Assembly (NCBI GenBank): GCA_030278955.1
Contig: JAOANR010000001.1
Location: 40,760,890 to 40,824,889 of the forward strand
Direction: 5' to 3'
DNA length: 64,000 nt
DNA from: Hygrophila difformis
Lineage: Eukaryota; Streptophyta; Magnoliopsida; Lamiales; Acanthaceae
The translations under genes were made by a program, and so were the position numbers. Positions 38,446 to 48,250 of this stretch are shown here, in pieces. The notes below the pieces were generated by a model, which was not told the DNA's origin, did no database searches, and saw nothing but the letters and a program-made list of their open reading frames with translations. Position 1 is the stretch's first letter; the number at the start of each line of letters is the position of its first letter.

Positions 38446-39720
38446 GCAAATTTGCCATGTGGATGATACCGCAGTTGTTTGCATATGTTGTGAATTTTCC
38501 TGTACAAAAGTTCCTGCAGTGTCAGAGGAAGCTTATGGCGATGGCTTGGATATCTCTTGCTTTGTTAGTTTTGCATATATTTTTAGCTGGTTTGTGATCT
38601 TGAAGGTTGGGTCGGGACTAGTGGGGGAAGCTATTGCTCTTAATGTTTGATGGTGGCTCATAGTCATTCTTCAGTTGACATTTCAAGCTTTGTTCGGTTT
38701 TGCAAGCTTTTGCTGGCTTCTGCTATAATTTACGGTAATTGAGTTTGTTCTGTTTCTGACGTACTATGTATTATGTATGGATCTTCTTACTAAAGAGTTA
38801 TTTCTATTATGAAATTATGGTGTAATTAAATTGTTTGGATTTCCATGCAGCTTGGAATTTTGGTACTTGATGATAATAGTGGTCATAGCCGGTGTCGTGG
38901 AGAATCATGTTATTCCAGTTGATGCCATTTTCATATGGTAAGACATCCATTGCTGTCTATATTCATCAAGTACTCAAGGAAGGCTTAATAGTAGAGCTAT
39001 TTCTTTAATATATCTGGATGGTAAAGGTGTCATTTACAGGTCATGTGATATTCTTGTATTCATGCCATGCTTTGGGAAATTTTAGGTGTAGAAAAAATTT
39101 TAATTAACTCATTCTTGTGGCATATTTTTTGCAGCATGATATTAATGGATGGAATGCAATGATTTTGATTGGATTTAGTGCTGCCATAAGGTGATGTTTC
39201 TAGCATTACGTAAGATAAGAGTCTGATTCTTGTTAATCCTCAAATGAATAATTATGTTTACTACACCTCCAGCGTGAGAGTGTGCAATGAACTTAGTGCG
39301 GGCAATGCAAGAGCTGCGAAGTTCTCAGTATTAGTGGTCTCCATTACACAGTGACAATCGGAGTCATTTATGTGATCATTGTACTAGCTACAAAAGATTT
39401 CTTCCCGTGGCTTTTCACCAACAACACGGCTGTAGCTAAGGAAACGACTATATTGTCAATTCTACTTGCACTTACAGTTCTCATAAACGGCCTCCAACCT
39501 GTTTTATTCGGTAAGAATTCAGCCTTTGCATGTTCTTACTATATCAAGAATTCAACATGTTAAGCTTACCACGAATTCTACTTGCACATTCTCTCTTGTT
39601 AGGTGTTCCTGTTGGAGCTGGCTGGCAATCCATTATAGCCTACATAAAACATTGATTGCTATTACATTTTTGGATTGCCCCTTGACATACTTTTAGGATT
39701 CAAATTGGGCTTCGGCGCTA
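38446..39720 (+). pseudogene. MATE/DTX efflux transporter fragment, introns retained
   Basis: Central part of a plant MATE (DETOXIFICATION) transporter, a proton- or sodium-coupled exporter of secondary metabolites and xenobiotics in the vacuolar or plasma membrane. Exons: 38446-38735 (MWMIPQLFAYVVNFPVQKFLQ, then WWLIVILQ after a frame break), 38851-38937 (LEFWYLMIIVVIAG), 39135-39190 (DINGWNAMILIGFSAAI), 39273-39510 (VRVCNELSAGNARAAKFS, then a broken stretch, then the segment ending NGLQPVLF) and 39603-39720 (GVPVGAGWQSIIAYI, then stops). The boundaries keep GT/AG, so it was taken as genomic DNA. Both ends of the protein are missing, and frameshifts and stops are present. Family assignment is firm; the exact member is not. 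Confidence 0.85.
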
Positions 39721-39811
39721 TTCCTGAACAAGATTAAGAGACAATTTTATTGTTATTTTCATAACGCTGATTTTTTTGCATGATAAGTGGCTCTCTGCAT
39801 ATGACCTTTAG

Positions 39812-40280
39812 GTATTTTGTGTTGGCCTATGGTGTTTGGATGAGTCCTGGTATTACAGCCTGTTCACTCTGTTTATGCTATTTATGATTGAGTTGACAAT
39901 GGAAAAGAGCCGTTTGAAGACTTTGACTGAACTTAGACTTGTAATAGTGGATAGTCAGATGTTAATGGTGTATGGGTGCGATAACTACGTCATGTAAATT
40001 GCATGGATTCTTATACCTCTTTTGTTACTGTGCTTTCGGGTTGGCAATGCTCGTATATTAACTTGTTTTTTTTTTGGTTTGAATTTAGGTGGGTAAAACT
40101 CTCTGGCACAGAACTTCTTCCTGAGGATGTGGTGTCGATTGAGTGATCTATCGGTCTGGATGGAGATGACAAGCCTTTAACTACTGACATGCTTATTTTA
40201 GCTGCAAGTGCTATTGTCGATGAAGCTATTCTGACTAGCGAGCCCACCCGTTAATGGAAGGTCGCTTCTGTTCATAATGC
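39812..40280 (+). pseudogene. PDR2: P5A-type ATPase (PDR2/MIA-like) fragment, introns retained
   Basis: Two exons of an endoplasmic-reticulum P5A ATPase, the family of Arabidopsis PDR2/MIA. Exon 1 starts after the acceptor at 39810-39811 ([20 protein letters not shown]) and continues through a [11 protein letters not shown] block to about 39993. Exon 2 starts at 40089 (WVKLSGTELLPEDVVSIE), has a TGA where relatives have Arg, and continues with DMLILAASAIVDEAILT. The TGES dephosphorylation motif of the actuator domain is changed to TSEP here. The phosphorylation (DKTGT) and ATP-binding domains are absent. It lies less than 100 bases after the MATE piece in the same orientation. Element B is inserted just downstream. 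Confidence 0.85.
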
Positions 40281-40332
40281 TCTTCTTCTTCTTTATATGA
40301 TCATCATAATTCTCAAGAAAATTTTGTCCCGA

Positions 40333-43086
40333 TGTAACACCCCGGATTTGATAACCCAGGCCGGGATGTCACCGCCACATCTCCCTAGCAAGACACGGCT
40401 TCCCGAGCTCGCTAAGGAAATGCAAGGCTTGTGGGTATGTAAAAGATTTAAAACATTTCAAGATTTAGTCCGGAAATTTATAATACTTAATACGATAGTA
40501 GTAATCATCATGCGCGAAAAATAAATAGAGTAAATGCAGCGGAAAGTAAATCACGGCCAACATGGCCAAATCCTCGGGTTTAACAGACCCGGTAAAAACA
40601 GTACGATGCAGAATTTAAAATGTCCGTTATGATTTCCCCCAAGTGCATATGCAATGCGTCACTCGACATACTCTGTAAAGAGGAAAATGACAACGGTTGT
40701 CAGTATAAAAATATACTTAGTAAGTTAATCCCTAACTAACAAATAAAAGGGGTTACAAGTGTTTAAACTAAAGATTTCGCTTACTGTACGAGAATTTAAA
40801 AATACATAATTTATTAGCAGCGGAAAAACATGATTAAAGGGCTAAATTTTAAAAGCACAATTTAAAGCATAATTTAAGATGCATAAATTTTAAATACATA
40901 ATTAAAGACATGATAAATACGATTTGAGCATAATGAAACACTCACACAAGTCTTTTACTTTTCATCCCGTAAACTAAGAAGAGGACACCATACCGGGAGA
41001 TCACTAACGAGGCAATCTCAACATAGGACCACTAACGAGGCAGTCCAACAAGGGGAGACCACTAACGAGGCAGTCTCAAAGATAGTAGGACCACTAACGA
41101 GGCGATCCAAAAAGATAGTAGGACCACTAACGAGGCGATCCAAAATACAGCGCGCGAGATCACTAACGGGGCAATCTCAGATAGTAAGGAGACCACTAAC
41201 GAGGCAGTCTCAAAGATAATGATAGTATGAAGATCGGCTCAGCCTAGTGAACGGGATTTTTCGAAAGTTCGTATTTCAAAGTTATCAAATGATCGATATC
41301 GCGTTTTCATAGTTCGAGTTTTCTCAAGTTCGAAAAATCCTATTCGAGGCAGTTTACGCCTTTCTTAATTAAAAATTCGTCTTTTCTCCAAAAATTCTGA
41401 AATTTTTTCAGTAACTCAAAAACACACACACGAACAACTTTCATGTTTTAAGTTTTTGGAAATAAGGTTCCGAAGTGAGTCGAAATTCGAGTTTATTGAA
41501 AGGAATAATTTCTGTCTTAAAAACTGTTTTCGTCACAGGTTCGTGCAACGCCGATTAAAAATTCATTTCAAAACCAATCGATGTGAAATTTTTACAGTAA
41601 CTACACAACACGTTAAGGAACAACTTTCATGTTTTAGGAATTTGGAAATAATGAATTCTTGGTACTCAAAAATCGATTGCAACTCACTGAATACTCGCGG
41701 CCCTTAAAACAATCTTAAAACAGTTCTGAAAATTCGGCCGTTTGGCATATCAAATGAACACCAAAATCCGTGAAATTTTATATGCATAATCTAGACACAA
41801 TTATCTACATTTTGTTTAGGAATGCAAAGTTAAATCATTCGAAAAATGGGTGAAAAACATGCATCAAGTTGAATGTAGAAATCTGTCACAGTTTTAAAAC
41901 GTTCGGGTTGCCACAGAAAGTTTACGGCGTGATTTGGGATAGCAAAACTTAATGTCAACGGCTGAAATTTGGACACAAGATAGATAAAGGTGTTAGAAAC
42001 AACTTTTATGTTGAAACGTTTTTGGTTTGAATTCCCGAAGGTTGAGTTTTAGGCGAGTCTTTAAAATTGGACGAAAATAGGGTTTTTGAAAACCGATTTT
42101 TGTTACAAGCCTATATCTCGAGATTTAAAAAACAAACAACCACGAAAATTTGTGAGTAAGGTTTCAACTTACTTAGTTAGAGAATAGGGTCGCTGGATTG
42201 GGTTTCCGGACGTCCTAGGGTCACGACGAACGGCCAACTTCTCCGATTGCTTTTTGTTCGTTTTCCGACGGGAAATCGTAGTAAGGAAAAAGGGTTAGAA
42301 TATGAGTTTCTGAGATCTATGGACGAATTGAAACTTTGTACAATAGCTTACCAAGAGTCTAGAGGGCAGGGGCTTGTCCCGGTCGTCCCGTCGTCGCCGG
42401 AATACTCGCCGGAAAGTGGTGTCGAAGGAGTTTTGAACTTGGAGAGGGAATTGAGGGTGGAGGCTTGAATGTTTTCCGAAAACCTAGGGTTTGGGGCGCC
42501 CCTAGGGTACTCTTAAGCTTTCCCCAAGGCTGAGATCCGATTGCCATGGTTAGGGGTGTTGTTTTTGGCAAGAAAATCGCCATGGAAGGAAAGTTTACAC
42601 TTTTAGCACCTCTGGCGTGCTGGTGGCGCGCACCTAAGCTTTTGCCCGCGCGGAGCACGCGCGACCAGCTTGGAGTCGCGACGCCTCTGTCCGCGCGGTG
42701 GCCGCGCGGCGGCGCGCGGAGAGCGCGGGCCGGCCGGACCGGCCGGTTCGGCGGTCCGCGTGTTCCGTCGGGTCTTTCCTCGCTTTCCCCTATCGGTTTT
42801 CTACGTGTTAGCTCGATTCCCTGGGTCGTTTCCGGTTCGGAATCTTTTCCTTAAACTTGTTACGAGTCCGGCTTATCGCTCGCAACATTTCCGTGTCCTA
42901 ATTGGCCTAGTCTAAATTGGTTCCAACTCCTCCTATTGTCCTTGTGATCAAATTCGTGATTTATTTTGTGATTTATTTCGTGACTGAACTTAGAAATTAG
43001 TTCCAAGCTGCCTACGTACCCTGTGAAGGGATCAAGTCATGACGTAGTTCAAAACAATTTGAATTTGTTTTTCCTCGGGTGTTACA
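40333..43086 (-). repeat. Element B 3' LTR
   Basis: 2,754 bp; starts TGTAACACCCC and ends CTCGGGTGTTACA as written on the plus strand. It contains the hairpin array (40997-41211) and a GC-rich block of CGCG palindromes (about 42620-42770). Readings across it (for example 42247-42468 and 42546-42854) are not genes: the LTR copy at 57069-58915 has the same readings by simple identity. Confidence 0.93.
40997..41211 (-). repeat. Seven-copy hairpin minisatellite in B 3' LTR
   Basis: Seven copies of a CACTAACGAGGC core (start positions about 40997, 41026, 41055, 41088, 41121, 41156 and 41189). Each core is flanked by short arms that pair with each other: GAGAT/ATCTC, GGAC/GTCC, GAGAC/GTCTC. The arm sequences change between copies while pairing is mostly kept (copies 4 and 5 have GGAC/GATCC, which is imperfect). 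The same array is at 48000-48214 in the other LTR. Confidence 0.85.
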
Positions 43087-43100
43087 TCCTCCCCCCTTAA
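43087..43100 (-). promoter_or_regulatory. Polypurine tract, element B
   Basis: On the minus strand this reads TTAAGGGGGGAGGA directly before the 3' LTR. Confidence 0.88.
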
Positions 43101-43108
43101 GAATACAG

Positions 43109-43395
43109 TTATGTCCCCATAACTGTGGTCGGGTTGTCTTGGAAGAGGGTAGGGTAACGTTGCCTCATGTCGGCTTCCAATTCCCAAGTCGCCGTTTCTG
43201 TCTCGTGGTTGGACCACAAGACCTTGACCATCTTTACAGATTTATTCCTTGTCGCCCTTTCCTTGTAGTCGAGTATTTGCACCGGGGTTTCTTCATAGGT
43301 CAAGTCATCGTCCAATTCGATTACGTCCGGTTGGAGTACATGCGACGTGTCGGGCACATACTTCTTTAGTTGGGGGTCGTGGAGCTCGTTATGGA
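43109..43395 (-). pseudogene. Element B residual pol: chromodomain tail
   Basis: All that is left of pol is about 90 residues: QLKKYVPDTSHVLQ leading into a chromodomain (VKMVKVLWSNHETETATWE). It aligns with the end of element A's pol. Upstream (higher coordinates) the similarity stops and unrelated DNA begins, so RT, RNase H and the integrase core are deleted. An isolated chromodomain could still be translated only by chance; no start context is evident. Confidence 0.85.
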
Positions 43396-43659
43396 TGCGA
43401 GCAAACTGTGGTGGGGACGTTAGTCACTAGGTGGTTTCCTATTCCCTACGGAATTTCTTATGGTCCCTGTGTATTTACGCCCCGAGGGTTTCCTGTAGTC
43501 CTGCGAAAGGAGGACGTGAGGCACTTCTACTGTCCTTGCCCGGAATAATGCCAGGTGATGCTCAATGTCGTCGTATTTCACTGTCAATGTATGCCCGGGT
43601 TCAGTGAGGAGCGTGTAGCAAAAGAGATTGAGCAGAACAGGAAAAATAAAACTCCCTCC

Positions 43660-43800
43660 GGGTCCCGCGCGGTGGCCGCGCGGTATGGGGCCTCAGCGCG
43701 CGGAGAGCGCGCGGCTCCCTCTGTTCGAGAAAATAGGGCTCGCGCTCCGCGCGAGCCACTTCCCCCATTTTCCATTCGAGAACACACCCCCAATTCTCTC
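43660..43800 (+). promoter_or_regulatory. GC-rich CGCG block upstream of the antisense gene
   Basis: GCGCGGTGGCCGCGCGG and GCGCGCGGAGAGCGCG within 120 bases, closely matching the GC-rich block of B's own LTR (42690-42740). It lies just before the inferred first exon of the antisense gene and may be its promoter region, possibly derived from LTR-type sequence. Confidence 0.4.
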
Positions 43801-45816
43801 TAAATCCGGCGAGTTACCTTCCTGTCTGCTTGATTTCGACTTCAATTTCACTCATCGAGGTACGATTCTACTAAACCCCCTTACTAATTTCAGCTTTTAT
43901 GTTTTGTATGACTTGATTTGTGAGGAGATTTAGGGAATTAGGGTTTGTGTACAAAAATTGGGGGTTTGTGACTTTTAGGCTTGATTTGTGCAAATTAGCA
44001 AGTGTACGTGGCAATTGTTGTTACTCTTGTTGCCTTGCCTCTGTTTATGTTATAATGTGTTTATGTTTTTGACAAATTCTTGTTGAATTCGAATCCTTAG
44101 AAAGGCTATGAAGTTTTTGGTGTTTGGTTGTCATTGGGGTGTGATTATTAGTTCGTTCTCCTGTTGTTTGGTGCTTGTAGGATATGCTGTGTTGTTATTA
44201 GAATGATTGTTTCATTCTGTGGGCAATTTTCGTGTGTTGTTAGTGACTTAGGTTTTGGTTTATTGCGCACCTAACGTGTTCGACGAAATGCCACAAAGGG
44301 TTTGGGCACTAGTTTGAGCATATCCCTTGTCTAGACTACCTCCTGGTTGGTCTTAGCAAACGGTAGGATTTGTTGTTCTTACGGTACATTCGCGTTGGAA
44401 ATGTATGTTAATGCCCTTTTCGTATTTTCGCTTGACTCTTGTGTGGGACTTAGCCTTATAATCGGTGTTTGGTAACTTGCAGGATGTTGCTCTTTTTGTG
44501 GGTCGTTTTGGCGTATCTCATGTGTCCCCCGAGGACTAGGAGACGAGTTGCTGATGAGGCTGGCCCCAGTCATGCCGCTCCGGCGATGCCTGATTTCGAC
44601 GAGAGCGAGTCAGAGGAGAACGAGGAGCAGCGGGGCCCGCGACTCAGGGGTCTTCCGGACGAGGTGCGTCCTCACCGGCACGACAGGTTCCGGTTTAGGA
44701 CGAAGGCTGCCCAGGACTTTTATTTCGACGAGCTTCGTCGAAACAGGGCTTACGTCCCTGAGAGGCATATATCCTCTTCATATGGGCGATGACAGGGTTA
44801 GCGCAGTCTTGGAGTATCTGCAGTGGACCGGTCTGGCACGTCACCCCGAGGGCGTCGCCTCCGGTTATTTGGCTATGGAGGTTATTGCCAACATTGGCGG
44901 TCTCGGGGAGGGTGACGATCTATCCCGGGTATGGGTCCGTGGTCGCTATCTCGACTTCAGTGCTCGGGCGATCAATGTCTATTTTGGCTTGCCCGACGAT
45001 GGCGTATTCCGGCCACAGCCTGAGGGACGTGTTCTTGCTCCTGCGTGGAACACCTTATGCACCATAGTGCCTCCTCAGCTCGAGCACAGTCATGAGCTTC
45101 GTTTGACGACGATGGACTCCCCTTGGCGAGAGCTTGCTCAGCTGTGGTTAGGGCGTGTCCGGCCGATATCCCGGAGCCACATTGTCCTGGATCACGTCTA
45201 CGAGACCATTTGCTTCATCGCGCGAGACGGTAGGGTGAATGTAGGAGCTTGCATCGAGGACAACTTGCGGGGTATGCAGAGAGGACGAGGGAGTAGGGTG
45301 ATTACCCACGTTCACCTCATCTGTGGGTTGTGCGCGGCACAGGGGATTCGCACTACACCGGAGATAGACCCGTACGACCTAGCACCGGGCCGTTGCTACC
45401 GTATCCCGACTTATGCTGAGCGGCGTAGCGCCTTACGTCGTGGGGCTCCCCGTGCTGTACTTCGTCCGCAGCCTGATGACGGCGGCCTGATCCTTGTTGT
45501 ACCACCGGAGCAGCCACCCCCTCCTCCAGTAGTTCCACCTCCCGCTGGGGCACCTCCTGCTGTGGCACCTCAGGGGCAGGAGATGATTCAGATGCTGCAG
45601 ATGATGCAGGAGATGCGGGTCAGTATGGACGCCGGGTTTGCAGCTGGGCAGGCTCGTTATGACGCCCTCGACGCTAGGTTGGACTTCTATCAGACCCGTA
45701 TGGACTCGTTTGCTACGAGGCAGGCTCAGCAGCAGGCCACCATGTCCGACATGTACGCCTATATGCGGCAGATGGACGACTACATGCGCCGGCAGTTCCC
45801 GCCTCCCGATCAGTGA
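43800..45816 (+). pseudogene. Antisense gene of element B: 'putative plant transposon protein'-like, one frameshift
   Basis: A gene opposite in direction to its host element. The protein starts at 44484 or 44520 (MCPPRTRRR), in the frame open to 44792, with an acidic Ser/Glu patch and FRTKAAQDFYFDELRRNR. A one-base shift near 44770 moves it into the frame that stays open to 45816. The main domain (about 44790-45390; VRGRYLDFSARAINVYFGL, then HIVLDHVYETICF) resembles the Pfam family called putative plant transposon protein. A Pro-rich linker (near 45510-45570) and a Met/Gln-rich coiled coil (45580-45800) follow. An AG at 44481-44482 and a donor CGAG|GTACG at 43859-43860 suggest a 5' leader intron. 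Function is unknown. Extra ORFs of this kind are known in plant Ty3/gypsy elements. Confidence 0.7.
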
Positions 45817-46324
45817 TGTCCCCTTTTGGCTTCATGTTTTCGTTTAGGTTTTGCATTTAGACGTACTTTGTTTAGTTTCCTCCTTAGGAGGACGTTGCTG
45901 TTGCCTGGGATTTGTGATTTATATTTTCGTTATGTTATTGCTTAGTTAGATGTTTGACATGTGTTAGTTGTTTGCTGCTGTTTTAGAACCATGGTTTAAT
46001 TGTTCTGTCCATTTTATGGTTTGAGATGCTCTGGATTTACTGTTACCTTCCTATCGTATCTGCATGTGTGTGGATTGCCCATCAATACCTATGCCGTTGC
46101 TTGACTAAACCGCTTCGATGGACTTAGATAAATTAATGTGATAAGATACACGGGATTAGAGTTTATATGTAAAATATATAGTTGCTCTTAAGGGGAAAAT
46201 TTTATTGAATGAAGATTAGTCTTTTAATAGGTATCAATTTATCAGGGTTTTCTTGTAAAGGTTGTTGGAATTTATTTATTTATTTATATATATATATATG
46301 TATATATTCATGTATATATATATA

Positions 46325-46327
<3 letters not shown>

Positions 46328-46400
<73 letters not shown>
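46328..46400. repeat. ATT microsatellite between the convergent genes of B
   Basis: About 24 ATT copies, preceded by a TA-rich tract (46280-46327). It is non-coding and lies between the 3' ends of the two convergent genes. Confidence 0.95.
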
Positions 46401-46612
46401 TTGGTTCAGTAATCTGTTCGGGTTTTTTTTTTTTTCGGTCTAGGGTTGTAGGTCCCCTTCTTTGATCATGGTAGTTAAAGAATTAAATAAAATGTATGGA
46501 ATAAATCTAAATAGGCTTGTATTTTTATTATTCAAGAAATAAATTTGGGTTACAAGCATTCGAAACGGAAATAGCAATGGTGCATCAGTATGGATCTCTA
46601 AGTCTAGGGTGA

Positions 46613-46990
46613 CTAGGCAGGTACATCCTCGATGGGATCGTCCTCGTCGCTGGATATGTCAATGGGAATGGGTGTCCCCACCGGGCTCGGGCTCGGAGGG
46701 AATATGTCAGCCTCTAGGCCCAGCAGCTCAGCTCCTAAGTGTCCTATTTGCATCATCAGTTCGTTATCCTTGTTTTGGAGTGCAACCACTAGTGTTTGGA
46801 GTTCGGCGACTTGGGCCTTGAGTTGGGTTATTTCATGATGGTCAGCTTCCCTAAGATTTCTCAGATAGTCCACGTTACTCTCTAGATGCCCCACTCGAGC
46901 TTTGAAGTGATTGACATGCTGTTGGGACTCGAGATATGCGTTGGTCAGTTTCATCATCAGGTTGGTCATGTTCGCGTTCGGTTCAGCCAT
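46613..46990 (-). CDS. Small coiled-coil acidic protein of element B (sense ORF)
   Basis: 125 residues from the ATG at 46990, the first gene after the PBS in the sense direction, where gag would normally be. Residues about 15-95 are a continuous heptad-rich coiled coil (ARVGHLESNVDYLRNLREA, then LKAQVAELQTLVVALQNKD). The C-terminus is Pro-rich and ends with PIDISSDEDD, a hydrophobic-then-acidic stretch like a SUMO-interacting motif. There is no capsid fold or zinc knuckle. I do not recognise the family. The ORF is intact, with stop at 46613, and converges with the antisense gene across a 0.8-kb AT-rich gap. It could be a gag remnant or an acquired gene. Confidence 0.6.
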   Translation of the reverse strand: MAEPNANMTNLMMKLTNAYLESQQHVNHFKARVGHLESNVDYLRNLREADHHEITQLKAQVAELQTLVVALQNKDNELMMQIGHLGAELLGLEADIFPPSPSPVGTPIPIDISSDEDDPIEDVPA

Positions 46991-47319
46991 CTAATGTCAA
47001 CAAGGGAGGTTAGAGTAGACATTTTTCAGGCAAGGTTAAGATATGCACAAATTTAAATCTATATGCAACATGCAAGTGCAAGTCCCTTCCCCATAAAAAA
47101 AAATTAGTTTATTTTAAAATAAATTGCTAAAGGTTGGGCCTCTATAGTGGGCCAAAATTTAATATTCCTTGGGCTAAGATTTTGGGCTATGAAAAAAAGG
47201 ATTATAGAACTTTGGGCTAAAAATAATACTAGTAGTCAAAATAAATAAATTAAAAATAATACTTGGGTTTCAGAAATAATGGTTTAAAAATAATAGTAAT
47301 AGCTTTTAAAAATTTTCCG

Positions 47320-47332
47320 GGCTCTGATACCA
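47320..47332 (-). promoter_or_regulatory. Primer binding site (tRNA-iMet), element B
   Basis: Reads TGGTATCAGAGCC on the minus strand, three bases from the 5' LTR. Confidence 0.9.
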
Positions 47333-47335
47333 ACT

Positions 47336-48250
47336 TGTAACACCCCGGATTTGATAACCCAGGCCGGGATGTCACCGCCACATCTCCCTAGCAAGACACG
47401 GCTTCCCGAGCTCGCTAAGGAAATGCAAGGCTTGTGGGTATGTAAAAGATTTAAAACATTTCAAGATTTAGTCCGGAAATTTATAATACTTAATACGATA
47501 GTAGTAATCATCATGCGCGAAAAATAAATAGAGTAAATGCAGCGGAAAGTAAATCACGGCCAACATGGCCAAATCCTCGGGTTTAACAGACCCGGTAAAA
47601 ACAGTACGATGCAGAATTTAAAATGTCCGTTATGATTTCCCCCAAGTGCATATGCAATGCGTCACTCGACATACTCTGTAAAGAGGAAAATGACAACGGT
47701 TGTCAGTATAAAAATATACTGAGTAAGTTAATCCCTAACTAACAAATAAAAGGGGTTACAAGTGTTTAAACTAAAGATTTCGCTTACCGTACGAGAATTT
47801 AAAAATACATAATTTATTAGCAGCGGAAAAACATGATTAAAGGGCTAAATTTTAAAAGCGCAATTTAAAGCATAATTTAAGATGCATAAATTTTAAATAC
47901 ATAATTAAAGACATGATAAATACGATTTGAGCATAATGAAACACTCACACAAGTCTTTTACTTTTCATCCCGTAAACTAAGAAGAGGACACCATACCGGG
48001 AGATCACTAACGAGGCAATCTCAACATAGGACCACTAACGAGGCAGTCCAACAAGGGGAGGACACTAACGAGGCAGTCTCAAAGATAGTAGGACCACTAA
48101 CGAGGCGATCCAAAAAGATAGTAGGACCACTAACGAGGCGATCCAAAATACAGCGCGCGAGATCACTAACGAGGCAATCTCAGATAGTAAGGAGACCACT
48201 AACGAGGCAGTCTCAAAGATAATGATAGTATGAAGATCGGCTCAGCCTAG
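47336..48250 (-). repeat. Element B 5' LTR, part before the C insertion
   Basis: Matches 40333-41250 and includes the hairpin array at 48000-48214. One array copy here (near 48058) has a scrambled arm (GAGGAC in place of GAGACC), which breaks its stem. It ends in CCTAG (48246-48250), the target duplication of element C. Confidence 0.93.

Noticed and set aside
42546..42915. Plus-strand readings of about 100 residues, Arg/Gly/Pro-rich
   Set aside because: They lie in element B's LTR, recur in the other LTR (58370-58744), and owe their length to the GC-rich palindrome block.
44548..44770. N-terminal part of the 422-residue reading
   Set aside because: The true N-terminal frame of the antisense gene up to about 44770 is the other one (44484-44792). 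The segment 44548-44770 in this frame is Arg/Ser-rich shadow sequence.
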